Positions 1-10,536 of a stretch of DNA of 64,000 bases are shown here, in pieces. Origin of the DNA: Acidobacteriota bacterium (GTDB lineage: Bacteria; Acidobacteriota; Blastocatellia; Pyrinomonadales; Pyrinomonadaceae); NCBI GenBank assembly GCA_003223935.1, contig QHXQ01000025.1, forward strand, positions 1 to 64,000, written 5' to 3'. The position numbers and the translations under genes were made by a program. The notes under the pieces were generated by a model that ran no database searches, was not told the DNA's origin, and saw nothing but the letters and a program-made list of their open reading frames with translations. Each line of letters opens with the position of its first letter. Position 1 is the first letter of the stretch.

Positions 1-2
1 GC

Positions 3-3000
3 ACGGGCACAGACTTTCGTTTCATCGGCGAGTTGCGCGCAGCCGCCGCGCGGAGCGGCGAGACGAGCATTGCGAGTCTGATGCTTGCGGATGCGGTCGC
101 AGAATCGCGCGACGGCGAGTTGAGCGCGAGTGCCAGCCGCGCGACTGCCGGCACATTCACAAACGGCGCAACGCGCATCATCGGCATACAAGCGAACGGC
201 CTTCGCTTCAACGGCAAGGACACAAACAACTTCAACGCCTCCATTTCGAGCGTCACAACCGGCGCGATCACGAACGGCAAGGACACGCGCGTAAACGGCG
301 TGAGCGCGGGCAACGTCACGGCCACAGGACGCAATGGTGTGACCGACGTGGCGACGAACAACGTGCGCGTGAGTGGCGGCACAATCGCGGGCGCGCAAGT
401 GGGCAGCCTCAACATCGCGGGCGTGCGCTTGGCGATTCACGACAACGGGCGCGTCGAAGGCTCGACGAGCGATCTCAACGTCGGCACGGTCGCCTTCACG
501 CGCGACGGCATGAAAGGTCAAGCGCAAAACGTCCGGCTCGCGCATCCCGTCTTCGTGCTCGAACCGTCGAGCCGTTATCGCGTCACGGCCGACTTGAGTC
601 TCGGCGGCGGCGTGCTCGGCGATTTTCAACTCGGCGCAGCCCGCAGCGCAGTCGTCGCCACGAACGACGAGATTCAACTGAACAACTTCACCGCCGACGC
701 CTTGAACGGCCACGCGCGCGGCAACGCTACAATTAACATGGCGCGCGGCCCTTCACACGTGAACGCTTCATTTGAAGGCTTAGACATCGGCAATTTACTT
801 CAACTCATCACCGGCCGCGCCGTGCCTTTAACGGGCGCGACGACCGGCACGGTTGGTCTGCGCTTTCCGGGTACAGATTTCAAACTCGCAAGCGGCAATC
901 TGAACGCGCAACTGACGGGCGAAGCGGGCAACGAGACGAGCGGGCGCACGCCCGTCACCGGCACGCTCGCGCTCACGGCTGATCGCGGCAACTTCCAGAT
1001 CAGTCGCGCAGATTTGCGCGCCGGTGCATCACAGTTGACTGCTACAGGTCAGTTCTCGTTTGAGAACGATTCAAACCTCCAAGTGCATCTCGCTTCGACC
1101 GACGCGAGTGAGTTGCAGCGCGTCGTCATTACCTCAGGTCTCGCGCCTGCGCTCGAAGATAAGCTGACGGACTACGGCATAGACCTCGCGGGCAATCTCG
1201 ATTTTAACGGCACGGTGCGCGGGCGTCTCGATGATCCGCTCGTCAGTGGGCGCGTCTCGCTCGGCTCGCTCATGGTCAACGGCCGCAACCTCGGCGCGTT
1301 GACCGCTTCGATTGAATCCGACGCGAACGCCACACGCATCCCCGATGGTCGCTTGACGCAAGCCAACGGCGGCAACGCACAGTTCGCGCTCAACATCCCG
1401 CGCACAGGCACAGATAACGTCACGCTCGACGCGACGCTCGACCGCATTGATATTGGCAGCCTCATTGCTGCCCTGCCGACCACGCAGCAGAGCAGCGTCA
1501 CTACTCAATTGGCCGCCGCCGGGCCGACCTCCGGCAGCGTACACATCACAGGCATTCCCGGTGCGATGAGTGGCAGTGCAGACTTGCGCGCCGGCCCCGG
1601 CAGCATCAAGGACACGCCGTTCGATGAGATCGCTTTGAAGGCCACGTTCAGCGGCAAGACCGTCAATCTCGAAAATCTGAACGCGCGCTTTAGTGGCGGC
1701 ACGCTCAGTGCCAATGGCACGTTCGACATCGAGAGCAAACGCTTCGACCTGCGCGCACAAGGTCAAGGCGTGCGGCTCGATCTGTTGACGGGTCTCGTCG
1801 GTGCAGCGGGCGTGCCGAATCTCGCGGGCACGGCCGATTTCACCGCGAACGCATCAGGCGACTACGACGAGCCGCGCAGCTACAAGATCGAGTTGAACGG
1901 CACAGGGCAGAACGTGGCCATCAACGGACAACCGGCGGGCACGCTCGCCATCGTCGGGCACACGGAAGGGCAGCAGTTCAAGTTGCAACTGACGACGGGC
2001 TTGTTGGGTCAGCCGCAGGTCATCGCGGCGACGGTTGATCTGAGTAAAGAAGAGTTGCCGACGACGATTGAGACGACGTTGACGAACGCAGACCTGACGC
2101 AACTCTTCGCCGCGCTCGTGCCGAACTCCGATGTGAAGATCACAGGGCGTGCGACGGGCACGCTGCACGCCGAAGGCCCGCTCTTCGGCGAGAACGCCGA
2201 GGGCGAGCAGGGGTTTTCCATCGGGCAGATGCGCGGCACGGCGCGCTTCAGCCAATTGACCGTGCAGGTGCAGGACGTGCAACTCTCGGCGGTTGATCCG
2301 TTGCTTGTCACCTTCACGCCGAACGAGATCACATTCGATAAAACTCAATTCGTCGGCCCCGGCACGAACGTTACTTTCGGCGGCACGGCCGCGCTCGGCG
2401 CAGGCGGCCGGCAGAACTTCACGATGGACGGCGATCTTAACCTGCGCGTCTTGAACAGTCTCTCGCGCAACATCTTCTTGGCGGGCGCGGCGCGTGTGAA
2501 CGTGCGCGTCGCTGGCACGTTCGCGCAACCGAACATCACGGGCACGGCCACAGTCACGGGCGCGAACTTTACCATGCTTGTCGGGAACGAGAGCTTGGCT
2601 GTCACGCAGATCAACGGCGATGTGCGTTTTACGGCCGACCGCGCACAGGTTGATGCGCTCACGGGGCGGCTCGGCGGCGGCAAAATTTCCGTCACCGGCG
2701 GCGCGTCGCTCGCGGGCTTCTCGCTCGCTAAGTTTCAGTTGAACGTGCACGGCGAACAGATCACCGTGCCGTTCCCGCAGGACTTCCGTTCGACCGCCGA
2801 TGCAGACCTCATCGTGCAAGGCGATTTGCAGACGCAACTGATTCGCGGCACGGTCAACCTGCGCCGCACCGAATACACGAAAGATATTGAACTGGCCGAT
2901 CTGATCAATCGCCGGCCCGAGACGACCATCAGCGAGGGCGGCGGCGAAAGCGCGCTCACGGCGAATACGCAACTCGATCTGACGGTCGAGGGGCGCGATG

Positions 3001-3728
3001 CGCTCGTCGTGCGCAACAACATCGCGGACGCCATCGGTTCGGTTGCGTTGCAGATTCGCGGCACGATTGACGATCCCATCATCGGCGGGCGCATCACCGC
3101 CACGCGCGGCACGCTCAGTTTTCGCAATGACCGTTATGAACTGACGCGCGCCTACATCGATCTGCCGATGCGCCGCGAAGCCGATCCCATTTTGAACATT
3201 CAAGCGGAGTCGGAGATCAAAGGCTATCGCGTCCTCGTCAACCTGACGGGGCCGCTCTCTGCACCGACGGCTGCCGTGAGTTCCGATCCGTCGTTGCCGC
3301 AAGCCGATGTCGTCTCTTTGATCACAACCGGCAATCTGTCGAACACAGACACGGGCACATCAACGCTCGCGCAGACCGGATTAGGGACGGCGACGAGTCT
3401 GTTGACTGACGCGATCATCAATGCGCCGGTGCAGCGCGCGACCGACAAGCTGTTTGGCTTGAACCGCTTTGAGATCGATCCGCTCATCGCGGGGCGCGGC
3501 GGCGCAAGCCCGACGGCGCGGCTCACCGTCGGCCGCCAGATCAATCGCAACCTGACGCTGACCTATTCGACAAATCTGACGAGCGATCAGAACCAAGTGC
3601 TCGCCGTCGAATATCGCGTTTCGGATCGGCTCTCGTTCGTTGCGCAATACGAGCAAGGGTCGGTCAACACGTTGCAGACGAAGAACGACAATTTCAGTTT
3701 TGAGATTCGCTTCAGGAAGAGATTCTGA
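3..3728 (+). CDS. TamB-like translocation and assembly module protein (5' truncated)
   Basis: The frame is open to the left edge, so the N-terminus lies outside the window and the leucine codon at 33 is not a real start. At least 1,240 residues are present. The body is a long run of weakly repeated beta-rich segments with recurring G-T-L, N-G and A-D-L patterns, as in the beta-taco groove of TamB/AsmA-like proteins. The last 350 or so residues match the conserved TamB (DUF490) C-terminal domain, including RGTLSFRNDRYELTRAYIDL and a final beta strand ending in RFRKRF. TamB proteins span the periplasm and work with an Omp85 partner in outer membrane protein insertion or phospholipid transport. 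The Omp85 gene follows 40 bases later, which supports the call. Function is inferred from family and context. Confidence 0.88.
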   Translation, partial: TGTDFRFIGELRAAAARSGETSIASLMLADAVAESRDGELSASASRATAGTFTNGATRIIGIQANGLRFNGKDTNNFNASISSVTTGAITNGKDTRVNGVSAGNVTATGRNGVTDVATNNVRVSGGTIAGAQVGSLNIAGVRLAIHDNGRVEGSTSDLNVGTVAFTRDGMKGQAQNVRLAHPVFVLEPSSRYRVTADLSLGGGVLGDFQLGAARSAVVATNDEIQLNNFTADALNGHARGNATINMARGPSHVNASFEGLDIGNLLQLITGRAVPLTGATTGTVGLRFPGTDFKLASGNLNAQLTGEAGNETSGRTPVTGTLALTADRGNFQISRADLRAGASQLTATGQFSFENDSNLQVHLASTDASELQRVVITSGLAPALEDKLTDYGIDLAGNLDFNGTVRGRLDDPLVSGRVSLGSLMVNGRNLGALTASIESDANATRIPDGRLTQANGGNAQFALNIPRTGTDNVTLDATLDRIDIGSLIAALPTTQQSSVTTQLAAAGPTSGSVHITGIPGAMSGSADLRAGPGSIKDTPFDEIALKATFSGKTVNLENLNARFSGGTLSANGTFDIESKRFDLRAQGQGVRLDLLTGLVGAAGVPNLAGTADFTANASGDYDEPRSYKIELNGTGQNVAINGQPAGTLAIVGHTEGQQFKLQLTTGLLGQPQVIAATVDLSKEELPTTIETTLTNADLTQLFAALVPNSDVKITGRATGTLHAEGPLFGENAEGEQGFSIGQMRGTARFSQLTVQVQDVQLSAVDPLLVTFTPNEITFDKTQFVGPGTNVTFGGTAALGAGGRQNFTMDGDLNLRVLNSLSRNIFLAGAARVNVRVAGTFAQPNITGTATVTGANFTMLVGNESLAVTQINGDVRFTADRAQVDALTGRLGGGKISVTGGASLAGFSLAKFQLNVHGEQITVPFPQDFRSTADADLIVQGDLQTQLIRGTVNLRRTEYTKDIELADLINRRPETTISEGGGESALTANTQLDLTVEGRDALVVRNNIADAIGSVALQIRGTIDDPIIGGRITATRGTLSFRNDRYELTRAYIDLPMRREADPILNIQAESEIKGYRVLVNLTGPLSAPTAAVSSDPSLPQADVVSLITTGNLSNTDTGTSTLAQTGLGTATSLLTDAIINAPVQRATDKLFGLNRFEIDPLIAGRGGASPTARLTVGRQINRNLTLTYSTNLTSDQNQVLAVEYRVSDRLSFVAQYEQGSVNTLQTKNDNFSFEIRFRKRF

Positions 3729-3732
3729 AGCG

Positions 3733-3755
3733 CAGTAGCCAGTAGTCAGTATTCA
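3733..3755. repeat. Heptad repeat remnant, single arm
   Basis: Three imperfect 7-base units (CAGTAGC, CAGTAGT, CAGTATT) fill most of the 40-base gap between the TamB-like and Omp85 genes. I see no facing arm, so this may be a half element. The unit resembles the arms at 41781 and 48428. Confidence 0.6.
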
Positions 3756-3768
3756 TTGGGCGGGTGAG

Positions 3769-6700
3769 TTGTTGGTGAGTCGTCATTGGGGTTGCATTGT
3801 CGTTGCTCTTTTGCTCGTCGCGTGCGGCGTACGCGCAGGCGGCGCGTCTGTGTTTGACCTGAGCCGTTATGAAGGACGGACGGTCACGGCCGTTGAGGTT
3901 GTGTTGGAGGGCGTGCCGCGCGATGCGCGTGCGGAGGCCGAGTTGGCGGCGTTGTTGACGGTCGCACCGCAGGCGCGCTTTGCCGCCGCGCGTGTGCGTG
4001 AATCCTTGCAGGCGCTCTTTGATTCGGGGCGCGTGGCGAACGCGCGGGTCGAGGCCGTTAACGATGTGGGCGGGGGCTTGCGTCTGCGCTTTGTGGTGCG
4101 TCCGGCGGTGCGCGTCAATCAAGTGGTCTTGAACGTGACGGGCGCGCCGCCCGCCGCGCCCGTCTCGAACGACGAATTGCGCGCGCGGCTGAATCTGCTC
4201 CAACCCGGCGCGCGTGTGACGGAGCAGGCGCTGCGTAACAACGCCGATCTAATCCAATCTTATCTGCGCGATCACGGTTTCTATCAAGCCGATGTGACTT
4301 ATGCGCAGACGCTCGATCCGAGCGGCACGTTGGCGACCGTCACCTATAACATCGCCTTGGGGCCGCAAGCCCACGTCGACACGTTCGACATTAACATCAC
4401 GGGCTTCGACGCCGCGCAACTCGCGCAGGTGCGCTCGACGCTCAAGCTGCAACCCAATGCGCCGTTCACGCGCACCGCGCTCGGCGAAGACCTCGGGCGC
4501 ATTCGCCAAGCGATCATCGCGCAAGGTTTTCTCGCGCCGCAGTTGAACGAGCCTGTGGTCGAACGCGATGCGGCGCGCGACGCGATCACGATCAACTTAA
4601 AAGGCAGCATCGGCCCGCGCGTGAACATTAACATTGAGGGTTACAAGCTGAGCGCCAAGACCGCGCGCGATGTGCTGCCTGTCAAGCGCGAGGGCAGCAT
4701 TGACGAGTCGGCCATCGTCGAAGGCGCGCGGCGGCTGCGCAATCGTTTGCAGGAGCAGGGTTACTTCTTCGCCGAAGTCACGCCGAGTTGTTCGGTCACG
4801 CCGGCCATCAACACGACCGCCGCGCCCGGCTCGACTGTGACCTCGACGCCCGCACCGCCGAGCAGTAGCGCCAACACAGCGACCAATCCAAACACGGCGA
4901 GCGCGGGCGCGCCTGCGTCGCCTGCGGCGAACGTCACGCCTGCGATGCAGAGCGACAAGAACTCGGTGCAGACAGACATCACGAACGCGCTCGCGCCGCA
5001 GGACGTGCTCAGCACCAACGACACGTGCGCGCTGCTCGATCCCGAAACCTTGAGCGGGCGCACCGTTGACATCAAATACACGGTCGAGCTTGGCCGCCGC
5101 TTCCGCCTGACCGACATACGCGTCATCAATGCCGACACAGGCGGCCCCGCTAAACTCACCTACGACGATCTCGCAGACGATCTGCGCTCCGAGACCTCGG
5201 GCCTGCTCGGCTTCATCCCGTTCATCGGCAAGGCGGGACGCGGCTACACGAGCCGCGACATACTCGAACAGGATCGGCGCACGGTCGAAGCGCGCTATCG
5301 TGATCTCGGTTATCGGGGCGCAAAGGCTGAAGTCCGGCAGGGCGTCGCTCTGGGCAGCGAAGATTTGGTCATCACCTTCGCCGTCCACGAAGGGCCGCTG
5401 ACGCGCGTCGCGGGTGTGGACGTGCGCGGCAATCAGATTTATACGGCCAAGCGTCTGCGCGATGAGCCGTGCCGCGCGGCCGGTTTGCGCGGCGAAGGTT
5501 GCACGATCATCGGCGCGCCCTACGCGCGCACGCTCGCGCGTAACGATGCCGACCGCATCCGCGCGCTCTACTCACGCAACGGTTACGCCGACGCAGACGT
5601 GCGCGTGGACGTGGTCGAACTACCAAAGAACGCGAACGGCGACGAGCAAGTGCGGCTCGTCTATAACGTGACCGAAGGCGGCAAGGTCTTCATCCACAAG
5701 CTCATCATCAACGGCAACGAAGGCACGACGCCCGACGCGCGCATGCGTACCAAACCGGCCGCAATCCGCAAAGCGATCCCGCTCAAAGAAGGCCAAGTCC
5801 TGCGCGCCGACGACATCGCCGAAAGCGAGCGCATACTTTATGAGACGAACGCTTTCCGTCAGGTCATCATTCGCACGCAGCCGGCCGGCGAGAATGCTTC
5901 AGGCTTTAAGCTGAGCGATGTAATCATAGACCTCGAAGAGTTAAAACCACGCCGGCAGGACTACATCTTCGGCTACTCGACCGACGGCGGCCCGCTCGGC
6001 GGCTACGAGTTGCAGAACAACGACCTGCGCGGCGAGTTGCAGCAGGGCGCGCTCCGCTTTCGCGCGAACCGCGTGCACCAGTTGATCCGCTTCGAGTTCT
6101 TCGATCCGCGCTTCCGGCAGTACGGCAGAGCGAAGTTCTCGCCGCTCTCGGCCTCGCTCCAGTATTCGCGCGACGTGAGCGTGACGCGCTTCTTCCGCTC
6201 GACGATTGATCGCGGCAGCTTCGGCATCGTCCAACGCTTGGACGAGAAGGGCAATCCGATCGACATCTTCGGCAACAGGACGGGCGAACCGACGATCAAT
6301 CGCTTCACCTTCAACATCGAGTCGCAGCGCGTCTTGAACCCGCGCGCACGCACGATCCTCTTTGTGCGTTACAACTATGAGGACGTGCGTCTGATCAAGA
6401 TCGGGAGTCTCTTAGTGCAGCCGATCCTGCAACCCGATAGAGCCGTGCGTCTGTCGCGCTTCGGCGCAACCATCACGCGCGACACGCGCGACCGCCAGTT
6501 CGATCCGACGCGCGGCGAATACCTAACCACCGACTATGCGCTTGCGCTCAAACAACTCGGCGGCAACATCTCGTTCGGCAAGTTGCTGCTCAACTACCGG
6601 CGCTATTATCGCTTCGGCAGCAGCAAGACGCGCGCGCAGACGCCCGTGCTCTTCGAGCGCAAGAACGAACCGCAGGGCATCAAGGATACGGTCTTCGCCG

Positions 6701-7329
6701 CCAGCGTCACGCTCGGCATAGCCAACCTCTTCAATCCATCAGACCGCGACAGCAACGGCGTGATTGACGAGACGGATCGCACGCTGCCCATTAGCGAACG
6801 TTTCTTCTCCGGCGGCTCGACCACGATTCGCGGCTTCAACTTTGAAGAGGCGGGGCCGCGCCAAGTCATCTGTCCGGGCACATCACTCATCGAGAACGGT
6901 TTCCCAGTCTGCAAGCCGAGCATCTTCCGCGACCTGCAAGGCAAGCCCGTCCGCCTCAATCCGTTCACCGTGCCCGTCGGCGGCAACGCCCTCGCGGTCG
7001 TGAACTTAGAAGCGCGCGTGCCTCTGACGCGCCTCTTTCAAGTCGTGCCGTTCTACGATGGCGGCAACGTCTTCCGGCGCGCGGGCGACATCTTTGGTGG
7101 CAAAAAGTCGCAGCCCACCGACACGCTCGACGCACGCAACCTGCGCGCGCAGTGGACGCACACCGTCGGCATGGGCGTACGCTTCCGCACGCCCTTCGGC
7201 CCGCTCGCGGTTGATTACGGCTTCCTGCTCAACCCGCCGTCGTTCGAGATACCACAGTTCACAGGGCCGCCCGCGATCCTCCGGCTCAAACACGCGCAGA
7301 TACACTTCCGCTTCGGGCAGACGTTTTAA
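3769..7329 (+). CDS. Omp85-family outer membrane assembly protein (BamA/TamA-like)
   Basis: This 1,186-residue protein has an N-terminal export signal, several POTRA domains to about residue 730, and a C-terminal 16-strand-type barrel. The barrel contains the surface-antigen pattern FFSGGSTTIRGF and ends in a phenylalanine, the usual BAM recognition signal. POTRA domains bind substrates in the periplasm while the barrel sits in the outer membrane. It is longer than E. coli BamA (about 800 residues). A Pro/Ser/Thr/Ala-rich low-complexity stretch (about residues 345-395) interrupts the POTRA region. The signal contains LVAC, which fits a lipobox, but a signal peptidase I site after VRA is equally possible. 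The start could be TTG at 3769 or 3772, or GTG at 3775. Directly after the TamB-like gene, so it could be the TamA-type partner rather than the sole BamA. Confidence 0.88.
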   Translation: MLVSRHWGCIVVALLLVACGVRAGGASVFDLSRYEGRTVTAVEVVLEGVPRDARAEAELAALLTVAPQARFAAARVRESLQALFDSGRVANARVEAVNDVGGGLRLRFVVRPAVRVNQVVLNVTGAPPAAPVSNDELRARLNLLQPGARVTEQALRNNADLIQSYLRDHGFYQADVTYAQTLDPSGTLATVTYNIALGPQAHVDTFDINITGFDAAQLAQVRSTLKLQPNAPFTRTALGEDLGRIRQAIIAQGFLAPQLNEPVVERDAARDAITINLKGSIGPRVNINIEGYKLSAKTARDVLPVKREGSIDESAIVEGARRLRNRLQEQGYFFAEVTPSCSVTPAINTTAAPGSTVTSTPAPPSSSANTATNPNTASAGAPASPAANVTPAMQSDKNSVQTDITNALAPQDVLSTNDTCALLDPETLSGRTVDIKYTVELGRRFRLTDIRVINADTGGPAKLTYDDLADDLRSETSGLLGFIPFIGKAGRGYTSRDILEQDRRTVEARYRDLGYRGAKAEVRQGVALGSEDLVITFAVHEGPLTRVAGVDVRGNQIYTAKRLRDEPCRAAGLRGEGCTIIGAPYARTLARNDADRIRALYSRNGYADADVRVDVVELPKNANGDEQVRLVYNVTEGGKVFIHKLIINGNEGTTPDARMRTKPAAIRKAIPLKEGQVLRADDIAESERILYETNAFRQVIIRTQPAGENASGFKLSDVIIDLEELKPRRQDYIFGYSTDGGPLGGYELQNNDLRGELQQGALRFRANRVHQLIRFEFFDPRFRQYGRAKFSPLSASLQYSRDVSVTRFFRSTIDRGSFGIVQRLDEKGNPIDIFGNRTGEPTINRFTFNIESQRVLNPRARTILFVRYNYEDVRLIKIGSLLVQPILQPDRAVRLSRFGATITRDTRDRQFDPTRGEYLTTDYALALKQLGGNISFGKLLLNYRRYYRFGSSKTRAQTPVLFERKNEPQGIKDTVFAASVTLGIANLFNPSDRDSNGVIDETDRTLPISERFFSGGSTTIRGFNFEEAGPRQVICPGTSLIENGFPVCKPSIFRDLQGKPVRLNPFTVPVGGNALAVVNLEARVPLTRLFQVVPFYDGGNVFRRAGDIFGGKKSQPTDTLDARNLRAQWTHTVGMGVRFRTPFGPLAVDYGFLLNPPSFEIPQFTGPPAILRLKHAQIHFRFGQTF

Positions 7330-7392
7330 GCAAAGTGGCAAGGCGCAGGGCGAAAGGAGCAGGTGAAAGACAGAAACGAGGAGAGCATAGCG

Positions 7393-8079
<687 letters not shown>

Positions 8080-8087
8080 GAGCACAG

Positions 8088-8220
8088 AAGGCGGTAGGCG
8101 GTAGGCAGTTGCAGACAAAGAGAAGGCCGTCGGTTAAATGCGCTTCGTGATTTGACGAGCCGCGCATCAACCGACGGCCTTTCGCTTGTCCTTAACTGCC
8201 TACCACCTACTGCCTACCGC
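8088..8220. terminator. Nested inverted repeat between convergent genes
   Basis: Outer arms are heptad tracts: AGGCGGT-type units at 8088-8110 and their complements at 8194-8220. Inside lies a perfect 13-bp stem, AAGGCCGTCGGTT (8123-8135) with AACCGACGGCCTT (8169-8181), and within that ATGCGC/GCGCAT. The stop codon of the minus-strand M48 gene (8200-8202) lies inside the right arm, and the plus-strand chaperone gene stops at 8079. Position between converging genes suggests a bidirectional terminator, although no long T run follows either side. Confidence 0.7.
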
Positions 8221-10167
8221 TTTTTCCACCGAGGCGCTTAGTTCGGCGGTCAGCGCGGCGCGATCTGCGAAGAGCGCCCAGACCTCGCCGGTTGCGGCCG
8301 GCGCGTTGCGCGCGACCATGCGACTGATCAGATGGAAGCGCTCGGCCGGGCTTGGATGTGTGTCGGTCTCTGCGGTCACGCGATTGATCGCTTGATTGAA
8401 CTCTTCTTCGATAGTTCGTTGCTGTTGCGCCTCTGTGGGGTCGGGCAGTTCATACAGATTCACGAGCGCGCGTCTGGCTTTGACCGCCGACGTGATCTCC
8501 TGCTGCGCCAATAGTTCAAATTCGATCTGCCGGCGCACGACATGACTCAAGCCTTCCTTGAAGGCGGCCGCGCCGTAATGATGCGCGGCCAAGCGGTCGG
8601 CGAGCACTTCCTGCAAGCGCCCTGCGCCGTGACTGATGATGGTAAAGATTTTGAAGTAGAGGCGCAGGAAGTGGAAGCCGAGATTCCAATAGGTATTTTG
8701 CCGGCTGGCGATTATGCCGCGCGCGAAGTTGAGCATGTCGGTCTTGACGCGCAGCGCGATGTCGCCGCCCGCCGTATCGCGGTTCAAGAAGTGGCCATAC
8801 TCGTGCGCGAGCACAGCGCGAAAGGCATTCTGCCGAAACCCGTTCAAGACGCCCGCGCCGACAAGCAGCACGCGCTCGGCTTCGTCGCGCATGCGTGCGC
8901 GCAAGTTCCCGCGCTCATAGACCGCGACCTCCGTGCCGGTCGTCACGCGAATTTCATTGACGGGGCGGGTGCCGACCGTGCCCGCCACTTCGCGCGCGAG
9001 CGCCCACAAGCCCGGCGCTTCTTCCGGTCGGAGCAAGCGCCCCGGGTCTTCCTGCTTATGGCGCACAAAGAGCGAGCGGATCATGTGATAGACAGTCATG
9101 ATCGCGCCGAGACCGACCACTAAGACCAGCTTGATCGGAATATGTCCGGCCATGAAAGAGGCATAGATGAGCGCACCCGTGAGGCCGAGGAGCAGAAAGA
9201 TCACGACTGGCAGAGAGATATAATAGTAGAGGCCGGCGAGATTGATCACTGTGCGATAGATGCTGCGCAAGCGTTGCTCGTTTGGGCCGACGGGGACGTT
9301 CGGATCGGCCGTCTCAAGTTGGCGCAGCGTGTGCTTCGAGAGCAGCTTGCCCAAGCCGAACATGAGCACGATGCCCAAAGCCCAGAGCACCACGACGCCG
9401 AGCGCCACGTAGAGCGCGCGCCATGCGAGCACGCGCGTGTGTATGCCTGAGTCGAGGAATCGTTGCACTTCCTCTGCGGGCAGACCTAACTGGCCGGCGC
9501 GCTTGATCTCGGCTTCGGCGGTTGGCCACTCTTCATCCATTGCGGCGCGGATCGCGTTGAAGTAGTGCGTGCCAACCTCTTGCGGATATTTGTTGACGAG
9601 CGTGCGCGTGGCGGCGCGGAACTCCGGTTCGTCTTGCAGGTCGAGCGCGAGTTGCGCGACGAGCAAAGTGTAGCTCGCGTCGTGCTCGTCTTGGTTGAGT
9701 GCCTGCGCTTCTTTCGCCAACGCGAACGCCTCTTGCTTCTCGGCGGCGTTGCCCTGCGCGTTCGCGCCCGGATAGGCGAGCGTCTGCGCGAGGCCGGCAA
9801 GGTTTTCGGGCGAATGATTGAGCGCGACGGCTTTGCGCAAGAGCTTGAAGCCCTCTTCCTTTTGGCCCGTCGCTGCGAGCGCGTAGCCGAGCCGGCGATT
9901 GACCGCGTCCCATTCGGGCGCGCGCTTGAGCACTTCGCGGTAGAGGCGCACGGCCTCGGCCTGATCGCCTTTGTCTAAGGCTACGGTCGCCTGTTTGAAA
10001 GTCTCGACCGAGCCGGGCGCGAGCGCATCCAACTCCTGCCAAAGCTGCGCCTCTTTCTTCATGTCGCGCTCAGGCGTTTGCGCTGACGCGCGTAGCGTGA
10101 AGGTGAGAGTCGTAATGAGCGCCGCTGTTAAGAGCAGCGCGAGTTTGCGGCCATTAATGCTAAACAA
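8200..10167 (-). CDS. M48-family zinc metallopeptidase with TPR-type N-terminus
   Basis: I start this gene at TTG 10167 because a GGAGG lies 7 bases upstream and a clean signal peptide (RKLALLLTAALITTL, cut near ASA-Q) follows; the open frame further upstream has no such signals. The 655-residue product has a periplasmic helical-repeat region resembling TPRs (to about 280), a membrane helix near 290-315, two more near 350-400, and an M48 domain with HEYGH at about 455-459. A downstream glutamate, in QEVLADRLAAHHYG, would complete the zinc site. Such proteins resemble HtpX/Ste24 peptidases in membrane protein quality control. The last residues are encoded by a heptad repeat arm. Substrate unknown. 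Confidence 0.82.
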   Translation of the reverse strand: MFSINGRKLALLLTAALITTLTFTLRASAQTPERDMKKEAQLWQELDALAPGSVETFKQATVALDKGDQAEAVRLYREVLKRAPEWDAVNRRLGYALAATGQKEEGFKLLRKAVALNHSPENLAGLAQTLAYPGANAQGNAAEKQEAFALAKEAQALNQDEHDASYTLLVAQLALDLQDEPEFRAATRTLVNKYPQEVGTHYFNAIRAAMDEEWPTAEAEIKRAGQLGLPAEEVQRFLDSGIHTRVLAWRALYVALGVVVLWALGIVLMFGLGKLLSKHTLRQLETADPNVPVGPNEQRLRSIYRTVINLAGLYYYISLPVVIFLLLGLTGALIYASFMAGHIPIKLVLVVGLGAIMTVYHMIRSLFVRHKQEDPGRLLRPEEAPGLWALAREVAGTVGTRPVNEIRVTTGTEVAVYERGNLRARMRDEAERVLLVGAGVLNGFRQNAFRAVLAHEYGHFLNRDTAGGDIALRVKTDMLNFARGIIASRQNTYWNLGFHFLRLYFKIFTIISHGAGRLQEVLADRLAAHHYGAAAFKEGLSHVVRRQIEFELLAQQEITSAVKARRALVNLYELPDPTEAQQQRTIEEEFNQAINRVTAETDTHPSPAERFHLISRMVARNAPAATGEVWALFADRAALTAELSASVEKAVGSRW

Positions 10168-10536
10168 TTTACTGCCTCCAAAAATGTTTGTGTGCTTTGA
10201 GTGCGAGCGGTAGGCGATTCGCGCCGAACCGGCGCGCGCGCACAAGCTGACCCTGTGAACGACTTCAGCACCCGTTATATGTGTTGGAATAAACTCCCGT
10301 CGGAATGCGACCTCGTGCAACCAGCGTGGGCGGCAGCGGGTGAAGCCGCCGCGCCGCCGGACAGTTTAATGTGCGCCGGCAAAATTCTCAACCGCGCCGG
10401 TCTCTTAAAGCAGGTTCAGACTGCTTTGGCAGGTGCTTCAATTAACTACGACGGCTGGTAGTAGATGATGTTTTGCCGTTAACTTAATGTTTCGAGTTTA
10501 CTACTGAATAACTGTTTCGCATCTGAGGTGCTAGAC
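10168..10536. other. Divergent spacer
   Basis: This 369-base spacer separates the M48 gene from the Oar-type receptor and should hold promoters for both. I see a possible minus-strand -10 (TATAAC, 10275-10280) without a convincing -35, and an AT-rich stretch at 10470-10515. No heptad array, strong hairpin or ORF is supported here. Confidence 0.4.

Noticed and set aside
3769..3860. Omp85 as a lipoprotein
   Set aside because: LVAC fits a lipobox, but Omp85 barrels are not normally lipidated and a signal peptidase I site follows; kept as a note only.
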